Part shown: positions 46,307 to 58,073 of the stretch, in pieces
How positions within the stretch are numbered: the stretch's first letter is position 1
Layout: each line of letters starts with the position of its first letter
Assembly: GCF_000226095.1 (NCBI RefSeq)
Contig: NC_016472.1
Coordinates: forward strand, 4,650,001-4,714,000
DNA from: Thermothelomyces thermophilus ATCC 42464
Taxonomy: Eukaryota > Ascomycota > Sordariomycetes > Sordariales > Chaetomiaceae
Length of the DNA: 64,000 nucleotides
Reading direction: 5' to 3'
Translations under genes and position numbers: made by a program
Notes under the pieces: model-generated
Database searches by the model: none
Seen by the model: the letters and a program-made list of their open reading frames with translations, nothing else
Told to the model about the DNA's origin: nothing

Positions 46307-49300
46307 ATGTTCTTGCCTAGCGTCTTGCTTCGCCCTGCCGCAGCAGCAACCGTTCCCTTCGAGAATTGCCTGCCCGAGTCCTACGTCGAACATGTGCCTA
46401 CGCCTCTGCAATGGGTTCCCGAGTGGGTTGACGCCTCGTTTGAAGCGACGGGTCCCAAACACACGCTCCGTGTGACCATGTGGGGGAACGTGACGGGCTC
46501 CTTCACCAATGTCGCGCTACCGCCGCCCGACAGCCCGCACTGGAAGGACCCCAGCAAGACCGACGGCAAAATCGTGGATGAGCCAGAGCCGGACGTGCCA
46601 CATCCCAAACTCACGACGCTGCATAGCAAGGTCGAGGTCCTGACGTACGAACCATGGAGGGAGAACACCAACTTTTGCAACACGTCGCTGGTGAATGCTT
46701 CGTGTCCGCTGGCGCCGGTTTTTGTCGAGGCCAACTCGAGGTAGGTTCCCGGTCGCCGTCGTCTTGCATCGTCTTGGTTCGACCAACTCGGGCAATCCCC
46801 TCTGCTTTTCTAGATGCTGACCATTGGCGGTTCCCCCACCCACCCCCCCCCAGTGCTCTTCCGCACATTCTGCCATCTCTGCCGTCCGTGACAATGAGCA
46901 ACGACTTCTACTCGTCATACGCCTTCACCTCTTTGACGGCGACTTTCATCATCATATATGGAGACTCGAAAGGCACCAACATCGGATGTGTTTCTGCTGC
47001 GGTCACTCCCGACCTGGGAGACCTCGCATGGCTGCTCAGGTTCCTGCCTCTGCTCGTCCTGCTGTTTGTGGGCGCGGCCACCGTCTTCGCCGGTATTTTC
47101 AGCCCGTGGGGAGCCGCCGATATCTTCCACTGGAGCTCCAACTACGGCCGTGATCCCGATCTCCTTCGCCTCGTCACGCCTGGCTTCGGGGACTGCCTGC
47201 AGTACATCCAGTTCGTCGTCCTCACCGGGGGGCTTACTTTGAACTACCCGGGTTTCTACCAACCCATTGTCAGCCGGGGTTCTTGGGCTGCCCTGATGTT
47301 CAACCAGAGCCTCGTGAGCAAGGAACCGGGGTGGATCAGCGTCCGAGACGGAATATATGTTACGGACGGCAAGTATGGCCTGCAGAAGCTTGCCCAGCTG
47401 GTTGGGATGAGCAGGGTGGACGATGTCTGGGCGGGCATGATGGTGTGGCTCCTCGTCATCATTGCCAGCATGATAGTGCTTGTCCAGGCCGGCTTCTTTG
47501 GTCACTGGCTGTATCGCTTTGTGATGAAGATCCCAGAGGAGGATCTCCGTTCCAAGAACATCCCCTTCACTCTTGGGAACGTCATCAGGATAGTCTTCAA
47601 CTATTTCCTGCTACCCATTGTAGCATTGTCGACTTTTCAGCTGGTCGTCGCCAGCGGCTCGCCGGCCTACGCGGTCGCCCTCGCCGTCCTCACCCTGGTC
47701 CTCATCATCGGCTTTGCAGCTTGGCTGCTCTACCTCATCGCAACCACGAAACCGAGGGCGTTCTTGTTCGACGACCTTCCGACGGTTCTTCTTTACGGAC
47801 CTCTCTACAATACATACTCGGACGAAGCTGCCGCCTTCACCCTGGTACCGGTCCTGCTCACCTTTGTCCGCGGCATCGCCATTGGCGCCGTGCAGCCCGC
47901 AGGAGTTGCCCAAGTGGTCCTCCTTGCTATCTGTGAGGTGATTCAGATCTTGACGCTCCACGCTTTCAGACCGTTTCACTCGCCCACGTCCATGAACGCC
48001 TACCACACGCTCTTCTCTGCGCTTCGCCTCATAACCGTTCTCTTGATGGTTGCTTTCGTTCCCTCTCTTGGGGTAACTGACGGGCCAAAGGGTTGGATCG
48101 GTTATGCAATTCTCGTCACCCACGCCGGCGTACTCGTACTTGGTTTCCTGCTCAACGCCGTGCAGACCATAGTTGAGGTGCTCGCCCGAATGCTCGGAGC
48201 CGGCGGCGACGACATCCGTGGGCAGACTAGGGGTGCTTTGTCCAAGATCTTTGGCATGCGCCAGCTGTCGCGGCGCATGTCTCGTCGTCGGGAGAATGGC
48301 CCGTCCAGGCATAGCCAGCTGTCTACTTCCGCGATGCTTGATGCCGATGAGGTATCTAAAAATGGATACATCATGCCAGGCGGTCGTCTTCGGAGCGAAT
48401 CGGCCGGGAGTATTGGGATGTTGATGCATCGTCGCCAGAGAAGCTCGTCTGTTCTAGACACCCTGAGCCTCGATACCCCAGCTCGCAATCTTGACAGCGG
48501 GGCAAGTTCCTTCACCCCAACGACACCGGGCGAGACAAGTACATTCTCATACTTGCCTTCGCCCAAGCACGCCCTTCGCCACCACGGCGCCTTTGGTATG
48601 CAGACGCCGGACCCTTATTATCGACCCCCGAGGCAGCGGCGCCAGACCATGGAGACGTCGTCTTCCCCGTCATCGAACGCTGCGGGGGCATTGAGAAACA
48701 GTGAGCTGTCCCAGAAACGCCTTAGCCAGGCCTGGTCGGGCGCCGCTGAAAATCCAGCGGAAGCCGGTGTTTCGATTTCTAGGGATGCTACTCCCGCTCC
48801 CTACACGGTTCCTTTCGCTCCAAGAGCCGATTATTCGACTCGTGAGGTCGATTTCTATTACGGCGTCAGGGGCGAGCGGTTGAACTCGGACGCGCCCAAC
48901 CGTAAACTGAGGACCGGCCCTGCTGACCCAACCAAGCCGGTAACCTCACCGGCCGGCTGGTTCTGGGGCATGTTTGGCAAGAAGAGGAAAGACAAGGGGA
49001 AAGGATTCGAGGTGGTTAGGAGCTCACGAATGCCGCCAGCCATGCGAGTTGCGGGCAGCGACTTCGACGACGATCCTCCCCCAGAAGGGATACCGGTCGC
49101 CATGGGCGTGTTGCGGAACGGTCCAATCGAGTCAGACGAGGAAGACGAGGGGCGGGATGTGCAGAGGCGCGGGAACGGGAGCGCCCGCATCTCTCGGGTA
49201 ACATCACCAGAGAGAGAACCACTCAACAGCGGGAGGCGGTCTCAGGACGATAGCTTGGACGGACTCGGCGCCTCAGACGCACCGCCAGCCTCTGCCTTGT

Positions 49301-49710
49301 CTAGGAATGGTGCCCCAGAAACGGGCACCAATGATACCGTTGAAGCGCTACTCGCCGAAGTGGAAAGCGACCTGCGGGTTCCCGAGGTTCCTCGGAAGAG
49401 CTCGAAGCGGAATTCGTGGACTCGGTCGCAGTCTAGGGAGTCCCATCCCAAACAACCCGAGCCAGATCAACAGGCAAATCTTACTCCATCTGCGGCAACG
49501 CCATCCCGGTTACCGTTCGAACGGACGAGCTCGCAAAAGACGGGCTCGTCAGCAGGACTCACAGACGATTTCGTCCAGGTGGACTTGCAAGACTCTAACA
49601 GCGGGACGCCTGCAGGCTACGGCTTCGTGAATCAGGGAAGTGCAAACAGGGTTGACCATCAGGTCGACCTCCTTGGAAGTTCAGCTGAGGTGGTGGACGA
49701 GAGACGATAG
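46307..49710 (+). CDS. TRP-like ion channel / Flc-family membrane protein
   Basis: Two exons, 46307..46740 and 46854..49710, encode 1096 residues. The N-terminus (FLPSVLLRPAAAA) is a weak signal peptide, then TVPFENCLPESYV opens the ML-like luminal domain with paired Cys (NFCNTSLVNASC). About nine hydrophobic segments follow, with blocks typical of the fungal TRP/Flc family: SNDFYSSYAFTS, FSPWGAADIF, SNYGRD, LLRLVTPGFGDCLQYIQFV, LTLNYPGFYQP and NIPFTLGNVIRIVFNYFLLP. The last 450 residues are a cytosolic Ser/Arg/Glu-rich tail. Relatives (Flc1-3, Pkd2, Spray) act in calcium homeostasis, FAD or heme handling and cell-wall integrity at ER or plasma membrane. The start is uncertain: an upstream exon might supply a better signal peptide. 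Confidence 0.88.
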
Positions 49711-50380
49711 GCCCATCTTTCCCCCTCTTCATGAATAATCCCCGCTGTGGAACATACCGATTTCCATACTTGATCTCTCAGCTCATGCGTTTACCTCTCA
49801 CCCAAGCATGCCAAAGTGTTGGTTGGAGGATCTGTCGATATATCCCCGGATGGACCTCTTTTTTACTCTCTCTCCCTTTTCATGATTCGGCATTGGATAT
49901 CCATGGGTACTAAGCGGGGGCGCACAAAAGGGGATTTTGTTTTTTTACGGGCGGTGATTGAAATGGTCTTAATTGTAGACTGGCCCAGTAACAGACAATA
50001 ATGCTGTGTGTATGTAATCAGGAGCCCAAAATAGGGTTCAGTGGGATAAACTCGGATTTTGAAATGGATAATCAACAGAACATCAAGGACATAAAAGCAG
50101 CTGGTGACGGGGCAGTAGCCATGTGAACAACATCTGTCAACAAATGACGCAACAAAGCAGAGAACAACAAAGTGAAGCAGAGTGGGTATTTGATCATGGA
50201 TTCATGACTTCGTGAAAGCAATATCGAATGGCTATGATGGAGGCGGAATGCAAAACAACACGCTTTCCAGTCTCATCCGCCAGCTCTATCAAGAAGATCA
50301 AACCAAAGAGCCTCCAAAGAACCGGGTCGAAGCGCGAAACGAGCCCGTCAAAACTCCCATGTTAACTGCGGAATGGCCTT
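49711..50380. other. Intergenic, convergent 3' regions
   Basis: 3' ends of the TRP-like gene (+) and the Cys-rich gene (-); AT-rich at 49850-50180. No gene was recognised. Confidence 0.5.
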
Positions 50381-51332
50381 TCACAGGATACCTAGGCCTG
50401 CAACACCAGCCGCAAAGACACCGACCACTCCGGCACAGGCTGCCGCCGTCGGCCTCGTGGCAGGGTTGCCCGTGCCCGTGCCGAAGTAGAAACCATCGGC
50501 GGCGGTGCCAGACCTGGTGCACATGCTGGGTTGTAAACTGCCGCATGCCGCGCTGGATAAGCTGCTGCCTATACAACAGGCCGAGTAAGCTACTTGCGGG
50601 GCCAGCAATGGGTTACTGAAATCGGGTGGGAAGGGGAGGGGGGGGGGGGGGGGGAATGCGGTCCTTACAGATGCTGGTAGCGGCTGCGGCATCTGCGCTG
50701 ATCCCCGCCGCCGCGGTCACCGTCGTCCCGCCACCGCCCGGGACGACGACGGTAACGGCGTAGCCGCCATCTCCGGAACCGCCCACCAGAGCCAGCTGCG
50801 AGGTACAGGCTGCGTAGTTGGAACTGCATTGCATGACGGCCGCCGAGCAATGGCCCGGGTTGGCAAAGGAAGTGGCAACATAGGGGAAGGAGAAGAACTC
50901 GTTCGGGACGTAGGATACGGCCGTGGTAGCGCCGGCCGGGTCGGGGGTCACGAAACTTGCTGGTGCGGTGCCTGTACACACAGCACTGGATAGAGAAGGA
51001 GCGGAGCGAGTCAGGCCGTCAGTGTGGTGCTGCTCCGTTTGGTGGTTCGAGGCACGCCCTAACGAGACTTACTTGGTAGGACAACAGGCCGGTTCATTGT
51101 TGGCATCGAGGGCGCATCTTTGGCCGTTCTGGCAGCAGGTGCCGTCGAAAACCGGACCCTGGTCGGCGCAGCTGAAGAAGTTGGCGAGACATGATTGCTG
51201 ACGTCGCGCGATGGCAGCTGCTGTCTCGACGGGCTGGAAGGGCTGCATGCTCGCGCAGGTTGCCGATGCCCATGCAAGCACCAGAAGCAGGCCGCCCAGA
51301 CTTCGGGCATGAGACCGTCCTTCGATGCTCAT
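50381..51332 (-). CDS. Secreted Cys-rich protein, probable GPI anchor
   Basis: Three exons (51332..51073, 50985..50669, 50592..50381) encode 262 residues. The start MSIEGRSHARSLGG leads into the hydrophobic LLLVLAWASATCA, a signal peptide. The mature part begins with a Cys cluster (QQSCLANFFSCADQ, DGTCCQNGQRC, PACCPT) resembling small disulfide modules of fungal surface proteins. A middle part has VMQCSSNYAACTSQL and a Gly/Val/Thr-rich stretch. The C-terminus, after a Gly/Thr-rich linker, ends in a hydrophobic tail (AAACAGVVGVFAAGVAGLGIL) with no basic residues after it, which suits GPI attachment. The third exon's acceptor was chosen for frame continuity; intron 2 contains a 17-base poly-G (poly-C in the transcript). 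Function unknown; cell-wall or plasma-membrane location is inferred. Confidence 0.8.
50638..50654. repeat. Poly-G tract (poly-C in the transcript) inside an intron
   Basis: Seventeen G on the plus strand, inside the second intron of the Cys-rich protein gene, near its donor end. Confidence 0.85.
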
Positions 51333-52071
51333 TCTGAAATCTGACCACTGGACCAACTCCGGTTGGAAAACGGCCGATAACGGGACCCCGAGGCCAATCA
51401 CGCAGGAGGACGAATGGAACGGCGCCCAACAATTCCGGGAACAAGATGGTCGCCTGGACGCATATGATTGGAAGTCGGAGAGCTTCAGATAAACCGACTG
51501 GTTGGACAGACGCTTGTGCCTCAAAGCCGCATTGTTCCTAGCAAAAATATAGGTATGTACAGGAAGCAGGTGTGCCCGAGTGTGACCTCCGTGATCCTGA
51601 CACTTCTCACGAATGCCATACAAAAAAAAGAACGTGAGCGGCGGTTCCTCGGGCAGGGCGGTGTGGCAGCCGCGAGCCGAGATTGTATGTACCGTACAAC
51701 ACAGCGCTGCGAGAGGCTTGGCTTTCCAGGTGATGGAAGCTCGGAGATATAGCATGGACCAACCACAGGGCTACAAAAGCGGTTGAGTGATGTCATGGCG
51801 CCGCTGCCACAGCAACCCAGGCGCTGGAGACCCCGGTTCGCTGGCCGTCCAGCGGGGTAAAAATGCAACACCGCGCTGTCGAGCGGGGCAGCCAGGCGTG
51901 CCTGGTCGCGATCCCAGCCTAAAAATCCCACGCAAACACGTGGGAAAACATGAGACTCCAAGCGTCATGGAAATGGCCGCTGTGCTGGTCTCGCGCCGAG
52001 TCCACTCGCCGCCTCATCGCCGACAGAGTCTGAAGCGGCAAGGCAGCGCATATCTTGACTTGTTCCGCTGT
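51333..52071. other. Intergenic, promoter of the Cys-rich protein gene
   Basis: Between two minus-strand genes. No gene or clear control element was recognised. Confidence 0.5.
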
Positions 52072-53025
52072 TTATGGCTCGCGAAGATGACCGAGGATGG
52101 CCCGCAGCCTCAGTAAGGCAGTTGGTACGGGGGGCTTCTCCCCAGGCTTCACCTCCTCCATCCGCCGGATCTCGGTGCGGGCCTCGTCAACAAGCGCGCT
52201 CAAATCGCCCCAGACCTCGTCCTGGTAGCTTGTCAGCACACGGGACCACTGGCTTATCCACGTTTGCCAGGCCTCGTCTGGGGCAACGGTGCCCAGGTGC
52301 GCCGAAAGTTGGCCGTCTGGCTCGATGCCGGGTGCGGATATCGTAGGCGTCCGAAGGTACTCTGGGATGAAGTTGAGAACGTTATCCCACGCAATGGGAG
52401 ACGAGTTGCCGGAATCTGCTCCATCCCCGAACAGCGCCTGGCGCAGCGCCGATAAATCGCTTGCTGACGGGGGCTCGTCGACATGCTCAAATACACTGTC
52501 AAAGTCGCCGTCACGAGACAGCAAGGCGACGACATCGGCGCCGTCTCTCGCCTCTTGATCTGCAACTGACAGTGGCACCGAATCCATGGGCCTAGTGACT
52601 TGCGCCGCAGCTGCACGAGGAACAGCCGACTGCCAGGCCTCTTCCATTCCGCCTGGCTCCGAAAGCTTTGGTGCGCTTCCGCTGTCTAGGAAGGCGGCAA
52701 ATGATGCCTCCTCCTGAGCAATGTGCTCCTGTACCTGCCCGGTTCTCATGCTCGCGCCGCCTGGGCCGTTTGGTCGCAGCCGAACGGAGCTCTCGCCTAC
52801 CCTCACTAGCGCTTCCCCGACTCGCGATGAGTCCCCTTTCTCGGCGTCGGGCCCTCCTCCTAGCGGTCCCGACAGCAAAAGTGACGCCGCTGACTGCGCC
52901 ATTCGAGAAAGTGACGGGCCGGAAGCTGTTGGCTCGGCCGGACCATGGCTGGAAGCCTCGTCATGGTCCGCTGCGGTAGCCTTTCCTTTTCCCTTGAAAT
53001 CGTTTTTCGCGGCCTCGCCCCCCAT
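52072..53025 (-). CDS. Conserved-looking fungal protein, unknown function
   Basis: Single exon of 317 residues from the ATG at 53025 (MGGEAAKNDFKGKGK); an earlier in-frame ATG at 53058 adds 11 residues and is less likely. The first 90 residues are Lys/Ser/Gly-rich and disordered. A short motif, AQEEASFAAFLDSG followed by MEEAWQSAV, resembles acidic-aromatic peptide motifs. The middle is acidic (VVALLSRDGDFDSVFEHV). The C-terminal 110 residues look ordered and helical, with many Trp (AWDNVLNFIPEYL, AWQTWISQWSRVL, DEVWGDLSALVDEA). The fixed start, the Trp-rich helical end and the length suggest one protein family of Pezizomycotina, but I cannot name it. It is divergent from CDC55. Confidence 0.7.
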   Translation of the reverse strand: MGGEAAKNDFKGKGKATAADHDEASSHGPAEPTASGPSLSRMAQSAASLLLSGPLGGGPDAEKGDSSRVGEALVRVGESSVRLRPNGPGGASMRTGQVQEHIAQEEASFAAFLDSGSAPKLSEPGGMEEAWQSAVPRAAAAQVTRPMDSVPLSVADQEARDGADVVALLSRDGDFDSVFEHVDEPPSASDLSALRQALFGDGADSGNSSPIAWDNVLNFIPEYLRTPTISAPGIEPDGQLSAHLGTVAPDEAWQTWISQWSRVLTSYQDEVWGDLSALVDEARTEIRRMEEVKPGEKPPVPTALLRLRAILGHLREP

Positions 53026-54500
53026 CCTGGACCAGCTGTTGTCATCAGCTGTAAGCACGGCTCGGCACTGGTCACAGCCAGTGAGAGACGGGACAGAGAT
53101 TCACAAACTGTAGTTTTGGTTAGCCGTCAATGAGCGAATCCACGTCGCCAGCCGATGAGTTGCATGTGATGCGGCACAATTCGGTTGGGAGATTGAGCAT
53201 TGCTGCCCGGTGTCGGTTCCCAACAAGGCCGTCGGCGGGTGGTTTCTCAAACCCTTGATTCAGGATCTCTTCTGTATCTTGATGTTTCGATGCGTCTCTC
53301 TATGGCTGAGGTAGTTTGCAGGCAGTGAAGGTTGCCTGTTGGTTGTTTGCGAAGAAGTTTGGGGCAGGTGAAGAACTGGCAGGTACAAGAATCGCCTATG
53401 TTCATGTCCTTGCTAGCTTCCCTCGGGTATAGGGAAGGCATGCTCCACATCTGACCGCGGGGACAGCACCTACTGTTGTGCTCCAGAGGGTGGTAACCGG
53501 GATTGTATTATGTCTCCAGTGTAGGTGCCTGACCTCCTCTATGTATATAAGATACATACCCAATGCTGGAATCGCGCTGATTGTAGCTGAGCAGTCGCTC
53601 AAAGGAAGCACATTGATACGTTAGGTAATGTCTTTTTAAAATATCTACGTTGAGTGAACGTCGGGGTACGTATAGTGTACGTGCATGTATGTACCGATAT
53701 ACATAGGTACATACTTACATCACACAGGTACCTTAGTCGGTAAGGTAGTCTCTGTACGGATTACATACCTTTGGTAGCTCTTCGGCGAAGCACAGACTGG
53801 CTTATCGATGCCCGCCTTGGTGGGCTCTGCGGTGGGCTGGTGGCCGGTGCTTTTGGGGGGTCTCCATTCGGCCCCAAAGCAGTTTGGCCGATTCGGGCAG
53901 TGCACCGTCAAAGTCATTGCGCCAACGCTTGCTCCCGTCATTTCAAGATCAACCTGCTTCTAACAACGTTCGTGCCCTTCCACATACACCAAACATCGAC
54001 ACACGACCCCACTGTGTCCCTTACCACAACGTATGCCTCATTTGAAATCCCCTGTCCCGCGCCTGCCGTATACTGAGGTTTGAGCTTGGTGCCAGGGCTG
54101 GCTATTTGCCTCTCTTTCCCTTCTTTTTTTGATCGCCGCTCCGTGCTACAACCCCCTCGTGCAAGGTGGCACAGTTACTTTCCGCGTCCTTCCCCGCCAG
54201 CAACGGACCACAGCAGGCCTCAGTTCTTCCCATTCAGATCCTGCCTCTCCGACATCTGCATCATAGACTTTGCATCGCCCCAGCTCGCCCAAGCTTCCAC
54301 GCACCCCGGTACGATCGCCGAACCCCGCCTTCGTACCGCCCCGACACAGAACCAACCCGCGGGGACCCCTTCAATACCACTCCAGACCTCGACTTCACCG
54401 CGTCGCATCCCCGGCTCGGCCCCCGCCTTCCTGTTCGTACTTTGGCAGCTGTTGTTGGCAGAAGCGGGCTATTTCTCGCTTGCGCCTCCAGATTTCCAAG
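53026..54500. other. Divergent region upstream of CDC55
   Basis: Contains TATGTATATAAG near 53541 and GTATGTACAT/ACATACATA-type short repeats at 53660-53720, then a GTACGGATTAC motif at 53754. Bases 54080-54500 are C/T-rich and probably the CDC55 leader. No other gene was recognised. Confidence 0.5.
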
Positions 54501-56308
54501 ATGGTGGACGCAGAAGCAAACGTACCGACATGGAAATTCACCCAGTAAGCCCGCACTTCCTCGCCGCGCTCGCGCACACACAATATGGATGTGATCAGCC
54601 AGGCCCTCGGGCCACCTGTCCTGCTGTTCGCTAACTGTGAGTACTAGATGCTTTGGTGATAAAGGAGATGTGGAGGACATCACGGAAGGTACGACAGGCT
54701 TGAATCCAGCGCTGTAACACGAGGTAGTTGGGGTATCGAATCGTGCTGACCTTCACCCAAACCAGCCGATATCATCTCGACCGTCGAGTTCGACCACACA
54801 GGAAACTATCTAGCCACGGGTGATAAGGGCGGGCGCGTTGTTCTATTCGAGCGCAATGAAACAGTCAGTCGGAAATCCGTGCCCACCTCTCGTCTGGTAT
54901 TTCTCCCTCGGCGGCTCAGCTAATTCCGCGCAGAAAAAGACTTGCGAGTACAAGTTCCACACCGAGTTCCAGTCCCACGAGCCCGAGTTCGATTATCTCA
55001 AGTCGCTTGAGATAGAGGAGAAGATCAACAAGATCAAGTGGTGCCGGCGGCAGAACGCTTCCCACTACCTTCTGTCAACAAACGATAAAACCATCAAGCT
55101 CTGGAAAGTGTTTGAGAAGTCACTTAAGGTCGTGGCCGAGAACAACCTTTCGCACGACTTGACCCCGGCAAACATAGCTGGAGGAGGCGGAGCCCCGCGC
55201 CCGCTGCCAAATGTCCAGTTTCGCAGTGCAAGTGACCTGAAGCTTCCCAGGCTGACCCACCACGATACCGTCGTGGCCGCTGTTCCCCGGCGGACGTATG
55301 CGAATGCCCACGCCTACCACATCAACAGCATCTCGGTGAACAGTGACGGCGAGACGTTCATCAGCAGTGACGACCTGCGTATCAACCTGTGGAATCTGAA
55401 CATCCAGGACCAGAGCTTCAATATCGTCGACATCAAGCCAGCAAACATGGAGGAGCTGACCGAAGTCATCACGGCAGCCGAGTTCCATCCTCTGAGCTGC
55501 AACTGGTTCATGTATGCCAGCTCCAAAGGGACGATTAAGTTGGCGGACATGCGGCAGAGCGCCCTGTGCGATCAGCATGCCAAGCGTAAGTAGGCCGGCG
55601 TGTACCCGTCCGGCCGCGGCTAACATGGCTGCAGTGTTTGAGCAAGAGGAAGACCCCGCTTCGAGGTCGTTCTTCTCTGAGATTATCTCGTCCATCTCAG
55701 ACGTCCGCTTCTCGTACGATGGCCGATACATCCTTTCACGCGACTACCTGACCGTCAAGATCTGGGATGTGAACATGGAGAGACAACCCATCAAGACGAT
55801 CCCGATTCACGAACACCTCAGGCCAAGGCTCTGCGACACGTATGAGAACGACAGCATCTTTGACAAGTTCGAGGTGGTGTTTTCGGGCGATGGCAAGAAC
55901 GTTATGACCGGAAGCTACAACAACAATTTCATGATCTACCCTTCAGACCCGGAGCAGGAGGTGGAGGTAGTGCTGCAGGCCGACAAGTCGGCCTTCAAGG
56001 CTAAAAAGGTAGGAGTACCGACGCCCATCAACTCCTCGGCGAGCTCCACGGCAAACGGAAAGAAGGGCGGCTCGAGGGCGGGGAGCCCGGCTGCACCAGG
56101 CCAAGGCCAGAGGATGCGCAAGGAGACGGACGCCGACCAGATCGATTTCAACAAGAAGATTCTCCACATGAGTTGGCATCCTTTTGAGGACAGCATCGCG
56201 ATTGCCGCGACGAATAATGTAAGCGCCAGTTCCGATCAAAACCGACCAACGTGACGTTCGGTCGCCTGCTGACATGATGTGTAGCTCTTTGTCTTTTCTG
56301 CTTTGTAG
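54501..56308 (+). CDS. CDC55: Protein phosphatase 2A regulatory B subunit (CDC55)
   Basis: Six exons (54501..54544, 54648..54688, 54766..54863, 54934..55585, 55635..56218, 56285..56308) encode 480 residues. The order follows the B55 family: [27 protein letters not shown] is split over exons 1-3, then [38 protein letters not shown], the WD blades ([45 protein letters not shown]), and the helical hairpin [24 protein letters not shown] Ser/Gly-rich insertion before the last blade is common in filamentous fungi. B55 directs PP2A to CDK substrates for mitotic exit and morphogenesis. The last exon is only 24 nt, including the stop. Two short 5' exons (44 and 41 nt) are supported by frame and splice signals. 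Confidence 0.95.
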
Positions 56309-57551
56309 ACAGGTGCTCAACCCACCTCAACAGTGGGACGCTCCGGAGAGGTGATCGTGTGCGGCACTTTCTGCCTGGCCTGCAATGCTGTGGAAGTTAC
56401 AGATGATCTTGGCGCAAGACAGCGTCTGGCACGAGTCGGCGCTGCCCACACTGGACCTTTCAACTTTATTCCCAACCGGGTCTATGCGACCTTCATCGAA
56501 ACGTTTACCGAAGCATAATGGAGATTGGCGAGAGTGTTGGCTGGGAACATGGGCAGAAACAAAGGAGAAACAGACAAAGATACATGAGAAAGCGAGACGA
56601 GACTGGCATTCCGCCAGGTGTTGGAGGCGGCTGGTTGGCCGGGGTCTCTCTATTCGTACCTCGCCAGAACTTGGACATCACAATGTCCTTGGCCGCAGAC
56701 GTCCCCGCATAGTGCGGGACTTGCATTGGGCGATATAGCAAAGGCGCTAGAGGTGGCATTCCACGGGGTGCCACGGCCACAATAAAACTTTAGTAATGAA
56801 CCTTGAAAGGTTCTTTTCTTACTCGCCTGCAGACGCGACTGGAGTCGCGAATCAGCAAATCGGAAGCTGTTGTGGAACACATGAAAGTACTACGAATTGC
56901 CATTTTTGGAAGCCTGTCTTGGGTTCCGCGGGAGTGAAGTCGCCAATATGAACGAGGGTTAAGCTTTGTTTGAGGGTGAGCGATCAACCATTACATGGGC
57001 CCATATGTATGTACGGACGTATGTATGTACATACATGCACGCACGCACTAAACGGATTCCCTGGTCGAATCCTGAGCTCGGAGCTTCCCTTGTAGGGCTT
57101 TCCGAGTTGGGCTGAACGACCCCACCACGTTGAGTTGAGCCGCAATGCCCCGACAGCAAGGGACGCGGTCGATCCCGCAGTGATGGCCCCAGCTCATGCT
57201 TCCTAATACACAGTATTCGTTTATTAAAATCAGATTCCCGCACTGTAGCCGCAACACCACAAAGGCATGTGCTGTCTGCTCATGGCAACAGCTGCCCAAC
57301 CATTCCAGATCCCCCCATTCCCGAAGCCGGAGCAGCTCAATACTTCAAGGACTTCGCGAATCTCCGATCAAACGAACTGGTTTCAGGCAGCGCATTCTGA
57401 TCGAGAACAAGCTTGACAGCATATACCGTCGATCGAGGTTTGCTCTGAGGAGTGGACCAGCGCAGCGGCCTCGGCATCAACTAGTTCTCGAGAGGCCATC
57501 TCCACGCGCACGCACACGCACACGGGGAGACAAAGAGAAAGAGAGGAAAAC
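56309..57551. other. Intergenic between CDC55 and RPB4
   Basis: Contains the CDC55 3' region and the RPB4 promoter. A GTATGTACGGACGTATGTATGTACATACAT-type simple stretch is at 57005-57036. Possible frames at 56385-56740 have no domain. No gene was recognised. Confidence 0.5.
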
Positions 57552-58073
57552 ATGTCAGACCAAAATCACGCACCTACGTCCCGGTCGAAGCCGCCACCGC
57601 CGGGCGAGGAGGAGGCGGGCGCGGTGCTCAAGCTGGGCGAATTCGAAAACGTTGACACACTGACGCTCTCGGAGGCGTCGCTGGTCCTCGACGCGCTGCT
57701 GACGAAGCGGCGCAAGGATCGCAAGGACCGTAACGAGACGGACGTGCTCAACAAGACGCTCGACTACCTCGACGCGTTCGCCCGCTTCAAAGAGAAGGAG
57801 AATGTCGAGGCCGTCGAGCGGCTGCTCAGCGCACGCAAGGAGCTGACCAAGTTTGAGAGGGCGCAGATTGGTTAGGTTTTTCCCTCCCTTACCGACCGCC
57901 CGTTCTTATGCGCGTTTGAAGGCAATGAGCTTACCATCTCCGCCTCTCCAGGATCTCTCTGCTGCGACGGCGCCGATGAATGCAAGACCATGATCCCTTC
58001 CCTTGCCGACAAGATCAGCGACGAGGATCTGCAGGAGCTGCTGGATGAGATGGCCAAGCGGATGAGCCATTAA
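57552..58073 (+). CDS. RPB4: RNA polymerase II subunit RPB4
   Basis: Two exons, 57552..57870 and 57952..58073, join across an 81-nt intron and encode 146 residues. Landmarks are AGAVLKLGEFENVDTLTLSEA, LDYLDAFARFKEKENVEAVERLL and ELTKFERAQIG|SLCCDGADECKTMIPSL, ending with KISDEDLQELLDEM. This is the HRDC-like fold of Rpb4, which pairs with Rpb7 to form the polymerase II stalk, and also acts in transcription-linked mRNA decay. The N-terminal 20 residues are Pro-rich and variable. A GAGA-rich stretch precedes the ATG, probably in the leader. The exon join falls exactly at the conserved Gly, which supports the intron call. Confidence 0.95.

Noticed and set aside
57050-57085. Possible tRNA B-box-like GGTCGAATCC
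   Set aside because: The box is imperfect, and no A-box or acceptor stem pairing was seen at the right distance.
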